Part shown: one piece after another, positions 17,845-27,404 of the stretch | Numbering within the stretch: the stretch's first letter is position 1 | Layout: each line of letters begins with the position of its first letter | NCBI GenBank assembly: GCA_018698075.1 | Contig: JABINT010000166.1 | Location: 1 to 33,535, forward strand | Direction: 5' to 3' | DNA length: 33,535 bases | Origin: Acidiferrobacteraceae bacterium | GTDB lineage: Bacteria; Pseudomonadota; Gammaproteobacteria; Arenicellales; UBA868 | Position numbers and translations under genes: made by a program | Notes under the pieces: generated by a model | Told to the model about the DNA's origin: nothing | The model's database searches: none | Seen by the model: only the letters and a program-made list of their open reading frames with translations

Positions 17845-20025
17845 CTAGCGTTTCTTAGATTTTCGCCGTTTCCGGCGTGCTTTGTTTTCGCCGCCGACAG
17901 GCTCAAGCGGAACAAAATCAATCTTACCTTCATCAGGCCGGGCGCCGGCGACACGCACTGTCATGGCGTCCCCAAGAGAAATTCGGTGCCCACTGTGTTC
18001 TGCCACCAGCAACATAAGGCTGGGGTCGAAATGGAAATAATCATTACCCAATTCCGAAATATGCACTAATCCGTCCACCTGAAACAGATCCAGAGTAACG
18101 AACACACCAAATGCGGTGACCCCCGAGACCCTGCCGGTGAAGGTCTCACCGATATGACGGCTCATGAACTCGGCCTTCAACCAGCCAGTGACCTCTCTGG
18201 AGGCTTCCTCAGCCCGACGGTCCGTCACGGAACAATGATCGGCAACTTCGGCCAGCTCTCCGGGGCCCCCTATCGGCTCTGCACTCGAACCGAGCCCCAA
18301 GATTCGTTTCAACAATCGATGCACAATCAGATCGGCGTAACGCCGTATGGGGGAGGTAAAGTGGGTGTAACACTCAAACCCCAGGGCAAAGTGAGGCTGT
18401 GCACAAGAGGCATAACGGGCTTGCTTCATCGTTCGCAACATGAGCATCTGCAAAGCAGCGACTGGCGCCCCTTTTTCTCGTGCTGCCGTCAACGCGGCGG
18501 AGAAATCAAGCGCCGGTGGCACACCTCTGCCAGGGAGTTTGACCCCAAAAAAGCCCAGCACGCGTCGCAAATCAGCAACTGCGTCCGGATCTGGGGTCTC
18601 GTGAATTCTATATATCGCCTCCGGCAAGTGCGAATCCAACGCACGAGCCGCACACACGTTGGCAGCGAGCATGCACTCCTCGATGAGGCCCGTGGCGGAA
18701 GATCTTGGAGTATTTTTAATCGAGGCAATCGTCCCGTTGGGGTCGTACGAGATCAAGGCCTGAGGAAACTCAAACTCCACCCCGCCGCGGTCTCGCCGGT
18801 GCCCACCCAGTGCGGTCGCCACCTTGTCCAACATCTGGAGATTTTCTTGAACAGCGCTACTGATGCCAAGGCCATCGCTGCTTGGATCGCGAAGAAAAGC
18901 CGAAGCATCTTCATAGGTGAGCCGAGCGGCTGATCGAATTCGAGCTTCAAAGAATTTGTATTCAGTGATCTCCCCAGACGAACGTACCCGCATCTGACAG
19001 GCGAAGACCCAACGCATCTTGCCAGGGCGCAATGAACAAAGATCATTGGAAAGTAACTCAGGAAGCATTGGAATAACTCGATCCGGAAAATATGCCGAGT
19101 TGCCCCGCTCACGGGCGACCTGATCAAGAGCGCTGTCCGACCTGACAAATCTGGAAACATCCGCGATTGCGACATCCAGCAAAAAGTCATCGCCGTCGCT
19201 CACACAATGAACTGCATCATCAAAGTCTCGGGCATCAGCGCCATCGATAGTGATAAATGGCTCCTGGGTCAGGTCTTTACACATCAGATCTTTTTCGCAT
19301 CCTGGCTCCCGCGAAATCCGCTCTAGCTCGTCCGCTATCGTCGAAGGCCACTCACGAGGCAATTGACGGCGCCGAATCGCTGACTCGGTTGCAAGCGCCG
19401 CAGGCTTATCCTGGGCCAGAATTTCCGTCACCCGAGCTTGAACGTAAGTGGAATCCCCGGGGTGAACAATAATTTCCCCAACCACAACCTTGCCATGGGT
19501 CGCGCCGGATTCATCGCCCGGTGCGACATGAATCATATGTGCGATTCTTTTATCCTGTGGGCGGATCACGTTGACCCCCGAATCCGTCTCGAACCGACCC
19601 AACACGGTTCTGTTTACTGAATTTAAAACCTCAACGATCGCGGCCTCTTTTCGTCCCTGCCGGTCTATCCTGCGGACTCGGCCCAGCACCCGATCATCGG
19701 GCATGGCCCTGCGCAGCTGCCGCGGCGAAAGGTATAGGTCCTCGCTACCATCATCAGGCAAAAGAAATCCAAATCCGTTGGAATGAACCTCCACCCTTCC
19801 GAGCACCAGATCCATTTCTTTCGCTGCGCCGATCCGGTCGCCCCGCAGGCGTACCAGAATGCCCGCCTTGCAAAGACCAACCAACGCCTGTTGGGCCTCA
19901 TTCGCAAGATCATCGGGGCTCCCGAGCGAGTGCTCGAGCTCTGACATACTCATGGGCCGGCCCTTGCTTAGAATCACCTCAAGGATCTTCCGACGCAACC
20001 GTGCTATATTTTTCTCTTCTGTCAT
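17845..20025 (-). CDS. rnr: Ribonuclease R
   Basis: RNase R is a processive 3'-5' exoribonuclease that degrades structured RNA, including rRNA and mRNA. From ATG 20025 it has 726 residues, slightly short for the family (about 750-820). A purine-rich GAGA lies upstream, and the open frame beyond it shows no homology. In order: an N-terminal winged-helix segment (about 10-60), two cold-shock OB domains, the RNB catalytic domain with ITIDGADARDFDDAVH near 255-270 (metal-binding Asp residues), SPIRRYADLIVHRLL, an S1 domain at about 640-700 (TFTGRVSGVTAFGVFVTL) and a very basic tail (ARRKRRKSKKR). It precedes rlmB directly. tRNA-Leu and purA lie upstream, as in Pseudomonas; nsrR is absent. Confidence 0.96.
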   Translation of the reverse strand: MTEEKNIARLRRKILEVILSKGRPMSMSELEHSLGSPDDLANEAQQALVGLCKAGILVRLRGDRIGAAKEMDLVLGRVEVHSNGFGFLLPDDGSEDLYLSPRQLRRAMPDDRVLGRVRRIDRQGRKEAAIVEVLNSVNRTVLGRFETDSGVNVIRPQDKRIAHMIHVAPGDESGATHGKVVVGEIIVHPGDSTYVQARVTEILAQDKPAALATESAIRRRQLPREWPSTIADELERISREPGCEKDLMCKDLTQEPFITIDGADARDFDDAVHCVSDGDDFLLDVAIADVSRFVRSDSALDQVARERGNSAYFPDRVIPMLPELLSNDLCSLRPGKMRWVFACQMRVRSSGEITEYKFFEARIRSAARLTYEDASAFLRDPSSDGLGISSAVQENLQMLDKVATALGGHRRDRGGVEFEFPQALISYDPNGTIASIKNTPRSSATGLIEECMLAANVCAARALDSHLPEAIYRIHETPDPDAVADLRRVLGFFGVKLPGRGVPPALDFSAALTAAREKGAPVAALQMLMLRTMKQARYASCAQPHFALGFECYTHFTSPIRRYADLIVHRLLKRILGLGSSAEPIGGPGELAEVADHCSVTDRRAEEASREVTGWLKAEFMSRHIGETFTGRVSGVTAFGVFVTLDLFQVDGLVHISELGNDYFHFDPSLMLLVAEHSGHRISLGDAMTVRVAGARPDEGKIDFVPLEPVGGENKARRKRRKSKKR

Positions 20026-20109
20026 ATTTTTCTCTTTGTTGGGCCCTACAAACCTTTGGTCGAACACGCCGCTTGAAGCCTGGCGTATTTCGATATCCCA
20101 AAGACCCAA

Positions 20110-20265
20110 ATGATGTTTGGCAATTTAAAGCCTGTAGGTAAGGCGATATTCAAGGTTGATGTTGACACGACCAAAGATGCCATCCTGGCGATCCAGGTGT
20201 TAACTAAAGATGCTGACACGCCCCTAGATAACGTCGTGCCTGATGATCTAGTTCCTGCCACGTAA
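20110..20265 (+). CDS. Possible 51-residue small protein between rnr and tRNA-Leu
   Basis: ATGATG at 20110 opens a 52-codon frame on the plus strand, from MMFGNLKPVGKAIFKVDVD to PDDLVPAT, ending with TAA at 20263-20265. The predicted product is short, acidic and soluble, with no signal peptide or membrane helix. It has no recognised motif and no clear ribosome-binding site. Support comes from position: a rho-independent terminator on the same strand follows 27 bases later (20292-20316), and there is no other plus-strand gene for it to serve. The frame could instead be part of a small RNA or chance. The opposite strand is also open here and overlaps the rnr 5' region, so coding on plus is not proven. 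Confidence 0.35.
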   Translation: MMFGNLKPVGKAIFKVDVDTTKDAILAIQVLTKDADTPLDNVVPDDLVPAT

Positions 20266-20291
20266 TCTGCCACCTACTTGATGTAGAATTA

Positions 20292-20316
20292 GCGGCCCTG
20301 CGGGGTCGCTTTTTTT
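20292..20316 (+). terminator. Rho-independent terminator upstream of tRNA-Leu
   Basis: GCGGCCC (20292-20298), loop TGCG, GGGTCGC (20303-20309; one G-T pair), then seven T residues (20310-20316). The T tract is on the plus strand only, so it ends a plus-strand transcript. That transcript must begin between rnr and here, which supports expression of the 20110-20265 stretch. It also insulates the downstream tRNA. Confidence 0.85.
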
Positions 20317-20413
20317 ATCACCAGATTTAAAATATTTTGTACAAATGATGGATAAAGTGATGGATAAATCAAGTCGGGGCGCCTTTGTCCTACTATAGTA
20401 GTCTTTTGACAAT
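20317..20413 (+). promoter_or_regulatory. Presumed tRNA-Leu promoter region
   Basis: Ninety-seven AT-rich bases separate the terminator from the tRNA. TACTAT (20391-20396) or TATAGT (20394-20399) could be the -10, about 15-20 bases before the mature tRNA. At 17-base spacing no good -35 is present (aagtcg/atcaag). The GATGGATAAAGTGATGGATAAA stretch at about 20347-20368 contains a short direct repeat, GTGATGGATAAA-like, of unknown meaning. The assignment of the promoter is tentative. Confidence 0.35.
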
Positions 20414-20500
20414 GCCGAGGTGGCGAAATTGGTAGACGCGCTAGCTTCAGGTGCTAGTGGGGGTAACCCCGTGGAGGTTCAAGTCCTCTCCTCGGTACCA
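20414..20500 (+). tRNA. tRNA-Leu (anticodon CAG)
   Basis: This is an 87-base class II tRNA with an encoded CCA end. The acceptor stem GCCGAGG pairs with CCTCGGT (first pair G-U), followed by discriminator A and CCA. The D arm contains GGTAGAC. The anticodon stem CTAGC/GCTAG holds the loop TTCAGGT with anticodon CAG at 20448-20450, reading the leucine codon CUG. A long variable arm (TGGGGGTAACCCCGT) follows, then the T arm GAGGTTCAAGTCCTC. It lies between purA and rnr, a position where Pseudomonas also carries a tRNA-Leu, but on the opposite strand to both. Confidence 0.98.
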
Positions 20501-20676
20501 GTCGGGTGTCGCAAGCACTACATATAAAGTGGCTCTGGGCGCCATTTGAAAATACAACCTAAAAACCAACCACTTAACTGGTCCTGCCCTCCACAGAACC
20601 TGGCCAGATAGCTCAAGCTCGATTCTCCTTGGATCGTGGTCGGTTGCCAGTTGATCGGCATCCTAAAAGTGGGTGT
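20501..20676. other. Gap between tRNA-Leu and purA 3' end
   Basis: These 176 bases separate the convergent tRNA-Leu and purA. I see no coding frame of convincing length, no T-tract terminator, no direct repeat of the tRNA 3' end and hence no sign of an integrated element using the tRNA as an attachment site. Confidence 0.6.
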
Positions 20677-21975
<1,299 letters not shown>

Positions 21976-22035
21976 TTAACGACTTCCTATTTTGTGCAAC
22001 TGGTAGGTCTGCGAATTTATGGATCTCGACCGAGA

Positions 22036-22224
22036 TCAGTGCACCAGGTACAACAAAATCAAACCGCCAACCATCGACGCTGCGCCGCCCACACGGAGCT
22101 GGTTATCGGTAATTTCGCCAAGTGCATTAGCCAAACGGCGATACCGGCCTGGGCTGGCAAACGGTATCAAGCCTTCAATAACCAAGACCAAGGCCAACGC
22201 GACGAAAAGATCCTGCCAACGCAC
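22036..22224 (-). CDS. DUF2065 (YjeT-like) small inner-membrane protein
   Basis: A 62-residue protein with two hydrophobic helices (about 6-22 and 44-60) joined by a polar, basic loop (GRYRRLANALGEI). The EGLIPFASPGRYRR stretch and the position between hflC and purA identify it as the DUF2065/YjeT family, whose role is unknown. The start codon lies 9 bases after the hflC stop, so it is probably translated from the hfl transcript. An association with HflKC is suggested by conserved neighbourhood only. Confidence 0.88.
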   Translation of the reverse strand: MRWQDLFVALALVLVIEGLIPFASPGRYRRLANALGEITDNQLRVGGAASMVGGLILLYLVH

Positions 22225-22233
22225 CTGGACCGG

Positions 22234-23112
22234 CTATTCGGCCGCCTCAGGCGAGGCCTGTTTAAAGTAACGGAAAAATTCCGAATCGGGCTTAATTACC
22301 AGTAAATTATCGGGGCTCGAAAAAGTAGTTCGATAGGCATTTAAACTCCGATACAGGCGGTAAAACTCACGGTCACGATTAAAGGCCTCAGCATAAATAC
22401 CCGTCGCCTCGGCATCCCCCTGACCCTTAACTTCTTGGGCCCCCTGCTGGGCGTTCGCCAATATAATCGCCCGTTGCCGATCAGCATTTGCCGTAATCCG
22501 CTCGGCCGCCTCTGCACCGCGGGCGCGTAAGTCCTTGGCCACGCGGGAACGCTCAGCCTCCATACGCTGGTAAACCCGCTCACTGATGTCGGGATCAAGA
22601 TCCACCCGCTTAAGGCGCACATCCAGTACTTCGATACCCAAAGAAGTAATTTCTTCGTCTGTCGTTTTGCGAACGACGTCCATAATCTCAACGCGATCGC
22701 CGGAGATGACCTGCTGCACAGAGCGATTACCAAATTCGCGGCGCAGCGCGTCATTCACTCTCTGAGCCAGGCGATTCCTGGCGTTGCTGGCTAAACCACC
22801 CAGTCGGGGGTAGTAGGCCGCTGCGTCGATAATACGCCATTTAACAAAGGAATCCACGACAAGGTTCTTCTTTGCCTGAGTCAGATACAACTCCGGGTCC
22901 GAGTCCATAGTTTGGACCCGGGAGTCAAAATATTTGACGTTATTGATCAGGGGGGTCTTAAAGTGGAACCCAGGCTCATCGGTCGAACGGACAATTTCGC
23001 CAAACTGAAAAACAATCGCCTTTTCCCTTTCGTCGACGTAATACACAGCCGAGGATCCAACGGCTGCCACAATAACCAGCAGAACAATCCACATCATATT
23101 TTTGCCCATCAT
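22234..23112 (-). CDS. hflC: HflC, FtsH protease modulator (SPFH family)
   Basis: HflC pairs with HflK in a large membrane cage that surrounds and modulates the FtsH protease. The 292-residue protein has an N-terminal transmembrane helix (about 7-25, MWIVLLVIVAAVGSSAVYYV), the SPFH/band-7 domain beginning REKAIVFQFGEIV, and a charged helical stretch (RSRVAKDLRARGAEAAERI) with the expected KGQGDAEA-type motif (VKGQGDAEATGIYAEAF). Its ATG overlaps the hflK stop by 4 bases, indicating translational coupling of the two partners. The C-terminal tail is short. Confidence 0.97.
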   Translation of the reverse strand: MMGKNMMWIVLLVIVAAVGSSAVYYVDEREKAIVFQFGEIVRSTDEPGFHFKTPLINNVKYFDSRVQTMDSDPELYLTQAKKNLVVDSFVKWRIIDAAAYYPRLGGLASNARNRLAQRVNDALRREFGNRSVQQVISGDRVEIMDVVRKTTDEEITSLGIEVLDVRLKRVDLDPDISERVYQRMEAERSRVAKDLRARGAEAAERITANADRQRAIILANAQQGAQEVKGQGDAEATGIYAEAFNRDREFYRLYRSLNAYRTTFSSPDNLLVIKPDSEFFRYFKQASPEAAE

Positions 23113-24329
23113 TGTGTCAGACTCCTTAGGCGACTGGATCGCTCTTGTCGGCTGCTATCGTTACCTGCCATTGCTCCGGACCCAAATCCGCTCGCAGAAT
23201 CTGACGTGCCCGAAGTCCCACTAGACCTTTGCTGCCCTCTTTGTCGGATCAGTTGATCAAGCGGCAAGTACATCACGTTGTTTCCCCCGTCTCCCTGGTC
23301 AATAAGCAGCTTAGTTGAGTTGGCATAAACATCCTGCATCGTATCCAGGTAAAGGCGATCACGTGTGACCTCTGGTGCTTTGGCATATTCGTCAAGTACC
23401 TGAAGAAACCGCGAGGCTTCGCCTCGGGCCGCGGCGACCACGGTTGCGCGGTAGGCGGCGGCTTCCTGCTCAAGGCGCGCTGCTGCGCCACGAGCCCTCG
23501 GGATAATGTCGTTCTCGTAAGCTTCTGCTTCGTTTTTCAGGCGCTGTTCATCCTCCCGGGCTTTTACTGCATCATCAAACGCCGCTTTCACCTCCATAGG
23601 CGGTTGCGCGTTCTGCATCTCAACTGCCTTGATATTTACGCCCGTGTTGTAGCGATCAAGTATTCGCTGTAGGAGAATTTTTGTCTCCTGCGCGATCTCT
23701 GCCCGACCGCCGGTAATCGCGAAGTCCATGGTGTTGCGCCCGACGATCTCGCGCACAGCACTTTCGGTTGCGCCGCGAACCACAAGATCCGGGGGTTCAG
23801 CGACGTTAAACAACAGATCGCGGGGGTCCTTAATGTCGTACTGGACGGCGAAGTGAATATCAATGATGTTTTCATCTGCCGTTAACATCAGCGCTTCCCG
23901 CGGTACGCCGGCTATCTGGCTGGAGCGGGAACTGGTCCGGTAACCCACCTCTACGGTGCGGATCTGCTGAACATTGACCAGCTCGACACTTTCAATCGGG
24001 TATGGAAAATGCCAGCGCAAACCAGCTTCCTTAATTGTTTTGTAAGCACCCAACCGTAATTCAACCGCTTGCTCGCCCTGCTCTACCACATAGAACCCGG
24101 TAGCAAGCCAAAGCCCAGCAAGAACCGCCAGGATCGGAACAACGGCTTTAGCGCTCAAAGAGGGCCCTTTACCGCCCCCAGATCGGCGGCCGGATCCTCG
24201 ACCGCCAAATAGGTTGCTTAATTTCTTCTGCAGGTCGCGGATGACCTCATCCAGGTCTGGCGGGCCTTTCTGGCCGTTACCCTGACCCCAGGGATCGCGA
24301 TTATCTGATCCCGGCTGATTCCAAGGCAT
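23109..24329 (-). CDS. hflK: HflK, FtsH protease modulator (SPFH family)
   Basis: HflK is the larger partner of HflC. At 406 residues it is in the normal range. It begins with the Gly/Asn/Pro-rich cytoplasmic segment typical of HflK (MPWNQPGSDNRDPWGQGNG, then GPPDLDEVIRDLQKKL). One transmembrane helix follows at about 62-80, then the periplasmic SPFH domain (YVVEQGEQAVELRLGAYK), a long Ala/Glu/Arg-rich helix (about 260-320) and a Gly/Ser-rich C-terminal tail. It lies 66 bases after hflX and overlaps hflC by 4 bases. Confidence 0.97.
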   Translation of the reverse strand: MPWNQPGSDNRDPWGQGNGQKGPPDLDEVIRDLQKKLSNLFGGRGSGRRSGGGKGPSLSAKAVVPILAVLAGLWLATGFYVVEQGEQAVELRLGAYKTIKEAGLRWHFPYPIESVELVNVQQIRTVEVGYRTSSRSSQIAGVPREALMLTADENIIDIHFAVQYDIKDPRDLLFNVAEPPDLVVRGATESAVREIVGRNTMDFAITGGRAEIAQETKILLQRILDRYNTGVNIKAVEMQNAQPPMEVKAAFDDAVKAREDEQRLKNEAEAYENDIIPRARGAAARLEQEAAAYRATVVAAARGEASRFLQVLDEYAKAPEVTRDRLYLDTMQDVYANSTKLLIDQGDGGNNVMYLPLDQLIRQRGQQRSSGTSGTSDSASGFGSGAMAGNDSSRQERSSRLRSLTQ

Positions 24330-24395
24330 GTGGTTTACACCTCATAAGTTAAGTAGTAAGTTTTCAAAGATTCGCCCTGACAGGCTGATACATCC

Positions 24396-25784
24396 TTAGC
24401 CAACCCGGAATTTTACCACGGGCTCGGCATGGACAGTACTCTTCACAGCATCGCCGAGCTTGCTTTGGTTGAAATGATCGGCCGGCGCGTCGGTCCAGTA
24501 TCGTTGCTCAAACCCAAGTTCGCCTTCGATCTGCCCTACTGTTGCCAAGTCAGTGCTGATCTGCATCTGCCAAGTGCCGTTTGAATCAATAGTCTCGGCG
24601 ATCACTTCCGCCAGCGCATAGGTTCGGGCTCTCAGGCGGCCCTGACTTGCCGGTATACGCATTGTGCGGATGATGCGATTCCGCCCAAGAATACCCGATA
24701 TGCTTTGTAACAATTGGGCCATCCCCGCACCGTTTGTAGCACACACACGCACGCCGTTGCGACCAGAGCCATTGCTACTTATAAGGCCCGGCTTTCGACC
24801 ACTGATGTCAATCTTGTTTCTTACGGCCAACCGGGGAATATCGGCCGCTCCGATGTCTTCAAGGACCCGTTCAACCTCTGCCTCTTGCTCTCGAACATCT
24901 GGATTTGAGTCATCGGACACATGTAACAATAAGTTGGCCGTAGATACCTCCTCAAGGGTAGACATAAAAGCCTCTACCAGAGCGTGCGGTAGGCCGGCAA
25001 TAAACCCAACAGTATCTGAAAGAATGACTGGCCCAAAATCAGGTATATCTAGCCGCCTCATAGTGGGATCAAGGGTTGCAAACAGTTGGTCAGCGGTATA
25101 CGCGTGCTCGCCGATGAGGGTATTGAAAAGAGACGACTTTCCGGCGTTGGTATACCCGACGATCGCTACTGTCGGAACGCCTTCCTTGCGTCGGCGCTGC
25201 CGCCGCAGATCGCGCTGTGAGGCAACCCGAGCGATTCGCCTTTGCAAATGACGAATACGCATACCTAACAATCGTCGATCTGATTCAAGTTGCGTCTCTC
25301 CGGGGCCTCGCAGGCCAATGCCGCCACGTTGGCGTTCAAGGTGAGTCCAGCCACGAACCAGGCGAGTAGATAAATGTCGTAATTGTGCCAGTTCGACCTG
25401 CAACTTTCCTTCGGAAGTCCGTGCGCGAATCGCAAAAATATCGAGAATTAACCGGGTCCGATCGACAACCCTGCAGCCGAGCGTACGCTCTAGGTTACGT
25501 TCTTGAATGGGTGTAATCGCCTGATTAACGATAACCAGATCAGCTCCTTCGCTTGCAACCAAGTCTGCAATCTCATGGGCTTTACCACGGCCAACAAAAG
25601 TTCTCGAATCAGCAGTGCGCCGCGTCGCCCCGACGCGCCCGCTCACTTGGGCACCCGCAGAAAGCGCCAGGCCTTCCAACTCGTCGAAATCGGCTGCTAG
25701 AACACGTCCTGAAAAACTCTGGTGAACGAGAATCGCCTTTTCAGGCAGAGGACGTGATGAGCCGTTGTGAATCAGTGAGGTCAA
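24396..25784 (-). CDS. hflX: HflX, ribosome-associated GTPase
   Basis: HflX is a GTPase that binds the 50S subunit and splits stalled ribosomes under stress. The protein has 462 residues. The N-terminal nucleotide-binding-like domain (to about 195) contains VGRGKAHEIADL and the family linker GGIGLRGPGETQLESDRR. The G domain follows: P-loop GYTNAGKS at 210-217, DTVGF (G3) and NKID (G4). A C-terminal tail of about 90 residues ends the protein. The start is uncertain: TTG at 25784 has GCAGGG just upstream, and homology begins at about residue 17. It lies 92 bases after hfq, in the standard miaA-hfq-hflX order. Confidence 0.95.
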   Translation of the reverse strand: MTSLIHNGSSRPLPEKAILVHQSFSGRVLAADFDELEGLALSAGAQVSGRVGATRRTADSRTFVGRGKAHEIADLVASEGADLVIVNQAITPIQERNLERTLGCRVVDRTRLILDIFAIRARTSEGKLQVELAQLRHLSTRLVRGWTHLERQRGGIGLRGPGETQLESDRRLLGMRIRHLQRRIARVASQRDLRRQRRRKEGVPTVAIVGYTNAGKSSLFNTLIGEHAYTADQLFATLDPTMRRLDIPDFGPVILSDTVGFIAGLPHALVEAFMSTLEEVSTANLLLHVSDDSNPDVREQEAEVERVLEDIGAADIPRLAVRNKIDISGRKPGLISSNGSGRNGVRVCATNGAGMAQLLQSISGILGRNRIIRTMRIPASQGRLRARTYALAEVIAETIDSNGTWQMQISTDLATVGQIEGELGFEQRYWTDAPADHFNQSKLGDAVKSTVHAEPVVKFRVG

Positions 25785-25876
25785 CCCTGCGTTAGCGCCC
25801 CGTGAGGCACTACGATCAAATACCAGGCAAATCTTTCAACGACGGCTGCGACCAGCATCACTAGTGGAAACTCTGA

Positions 25877-26164
25877 TCAGTCCTTATCCGCTTCAATATT
25901 GCCGCGATTGTCGCCGTCATCATCGTCGTCCGCTTCTTCATTAAATGGGATCCGAACGGCTCGAGAGGGCACAATTGTCGAAATCGCATGCTTATAGATC
26001 AACTGACTTACACTGTTTCGAAGCAATACAACAAAGGGATCAAATGATTCGACCTGTCCCTGCAATTTAATGCCATTGACCAGATAAATCGAGACCGGAA
26101 TCCGCTCCTTGCGCAAAGTATTGAGAAATGGATCCTGAAGGGCTGTACCCCTTTGCTGGTTCAT
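25877..26164 (-). CDS. hfq: RNA chaperone Hfq
   Basis: Hfq is a hexameric Sm-like ring that pairs small RNAs with mRNAs. ATG 26164 follows AGGAGG by 5 bases, giving 95 residues; the open frame upstream is not part of the protein. Sm1 and Sm2 motifs are clear ([18 protein letters not shown] and [12 protein letters not shown]). The proximal-face residues Gln10, Phe44, Lys58 and His59 correspond to E. coli Gln8, Phe42, Lys56 and His57. The rim patch is Arg18-Lys19-Glu20-Arg21. Position 43 is Pro (CCC) where E. coli has Gln41, another proximal-face residue. The C-terminus is strongly acidic ([11 protein letters not shown]), a feature that in E. coli autoinhibits RNA binding. Confidence 0.98.
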   Translation of the reverse strand: MNQQRGTALQDPFLNTLRKERIPVSIYLVNGIKLQGQVESFDPFVVLLRNSVSQLIYKHAISTIVPSRAVRIPFNEEADDDDDGDNRGNIEADKD

Positions 26165-26169
26165 AAAAG

Positions 26170-26175
26170 CCTCCT
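26170..26175 (-). promoter_or_regulatory. Strong ribosome-binding site of hfq
   Basis: AGGAGG on the minus strand, 5 bases before ATG 26164. It decides the hfq start against the more upstream in-frame codon at 26200. Confidence 0.85.
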
Positions 26176-26200
26176 GTCCGACCACCAACGTGGCCACCAT

Positions 26201-26395
26201 TTGCAGACAATCACCCTTAGGAGTGAAGAAAGCTTAGCACCCAGCCGGCTCGGCTCTTTGGGTATTTGGCTTAGGGTTTCGCGGCAGCCGTTAGGGTAAT
26301 CGAATATTTTTATTTTATATTTCAGTATCTTACTAAACTATTGTAATATTTTTCTTTAATGTGGTCGACAACTCCACAATCCCAATGTAAGGCTC
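26201..26395 (-). promoter_or_regulatory. AT-rich gap between miaA and hfq
   Basis: These 195 bases separate the miaA stop from hfq. About 80 bases (26300-26360) are strongly AT-rich, unlike the surrounding DNA. On minus they contain several -10-like sequences, such as TACAAT and TATAAA, but no matching -35. It is likely to carry an hfq promoter, because in enterobacteria hfq promoters lie within and upstream of miaA. A short GTGG/CCAC inverted repeat near 26360 is too weak to call as a miaA terminator. Confidence 0.4.
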
Positions 26396-27376
26396 TTAGG
26401 CGCGTTTTTCAAGTTTTGTTCCACCCGAAATCACCCCTTTGGCTTCCAGATAGCGACACAGGGTCATCGCCAAGGTCGGGCTGGTGCCGTCAAACCAGAC
26501 AGCCCCGGGCTCGTTTCTTAACCAGGTCAGCTGCCGTTTGGCCAAGCGTCTGGTCGCTGCGCTAGCACGCTCAACCATCGTTGAATAATCGACCTGTCCC
26601 TCGAGGTACTCCCAGACCTGTCGGTAACCCACACTACGCAGTGCTGGCGTTGTCCCGCCTTGTGGCCACTGTTCCTTAAGTTTTTCTACCTCCTCAACCA
26701 GTCCATCATCCAACATTCGTTCAAGGCGCTTCGAGATCCGCTGATGAAGCAATTGCCGGTCCGGGATGAATATACTGACTCGAGTGACCTTAACGCCTTT
26801 TTCAATCAGCCCGTTCCCTGTTGCCTCCATTGGAACCGGAAGGCCAGTCAGAAGATTGATCTCCAAAGCCCGCGAAATTCGTTGGGCATCCTGCCGATCG
26901 ATCCGCTGGGCCGCTTGCGGATCCATTTGTTCAAGCCTTGCGTGCAAAGAAGGCCAACCGCGTTGCTTAGCCTGTTTAACCAGTCGCGTCCGCAACGCTG
27001 AATTGGCGGGCGGCAGATCCGATAGGCCGCGCAAGAGTGCGGCAAAATAGAACATCGTCCCACCAACAAGCAGTGGAATGCGCCCTTTCTCGAAAGAGTT
27101 CTCAATCAACTTGCCAGCTTCGAGGCAAAAATCTGCCGCAGAAAACGGTTGCCCAACGCTTCGGATATCGATCAGGCCGTGAGGAACCTCCTCGAGGATT
27201 TTGCCCTCTGGCTTCGCAGTTCCGATATCGAGACCCTGATACACCTGGCTGGAGTCAACACTAATCAGATCAACCGGTAGCCGAGCCGCAAGCTCTATAG
27301 CGAGATCGGTTTTCCCGCTGGCGGTGCTTCCGGCAAGAAAGATGAGGTCGTGACCGGAGCGGTCAGTTGCAATCAC
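26396..27376 (-). CDS. miaA: tRNA dimethylallyltransferase MiaA
   Basis: MiaA adds a dimethylallyl group to A37 of tRNAs reading UNN codons. From GTG 27376 there are 326 residues. The P-loop is GSTASGKT at 16-23; the family usually has GPTASGKT. Further motifs are SVDSSQVYQGLDIGTAKP with the catalytic Asp, LVGGTMFYFAALLRGLSDLPP, RIDRQDAQRISRALEI and PALRSVGYRQVWEYL. The start is uncertain, as no ATG with a ribosome site lies in frame; the frame continues upstream into the amiB 3' end. With this start the amiB stop is 28 bases away, so no mutL gene intervenes, unlike the E. coli and Pseudomonas order. Confidence 0.95.
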   Translation of the reverse strand: MIATDRSGHDLIFLAGSTASGKTDLAIELAARLPVDLISVDSSQVYQGLDIGTAKPEGKILEEVPHGLIDIRSVGQPFSAADFCLEAGKLIENSFEKGRIPLLVGGTMFYFAALLRGLSDLPPANSALRTRLVKQAKQRGWPSLHARLEQMDPQAAQRIDRQDAQRISRALEINLLTGLPVPMEATGNGLIEKGVKVTRVSIFIPDRQLLHQRISKRLERMLDDGLVEEVEKLKEQWPQGGTTPALRSVGYRQVWEYLEGQVDYSTMVERASAATRRLAKRQLTWLRNEPGAVWFDGTSPTLAMTLCRYLEAKGVISGGTKLEKRA

Positions 27377-27404
27377 GCGAATCAGTTTAAAAAGCAGAGA
27401 TCTT

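Noticed and set aside
20046-20273. Minus-strand 75-codon frame overlapping the rnr upstream region
   Set aside because: It overlaps the rnr 5' end in another frame and has no recognisable motif. The plus-strand frame in the same stretch has a matching terminator, so it is the better candidate.
20414-20676. Possible integration site at tRNA-Leu
   Set aside because: No direct repeat of the tRNA 3' end, no integrase and no foreign genes follow. The flanking purA and rnr are the conserved neighbours.
26355-26375. GTGG/CCAC inverted repeat after miaA as a terminator
   Set aside because: A four-base stem with a loose loop and no continuous T tract is too weak.
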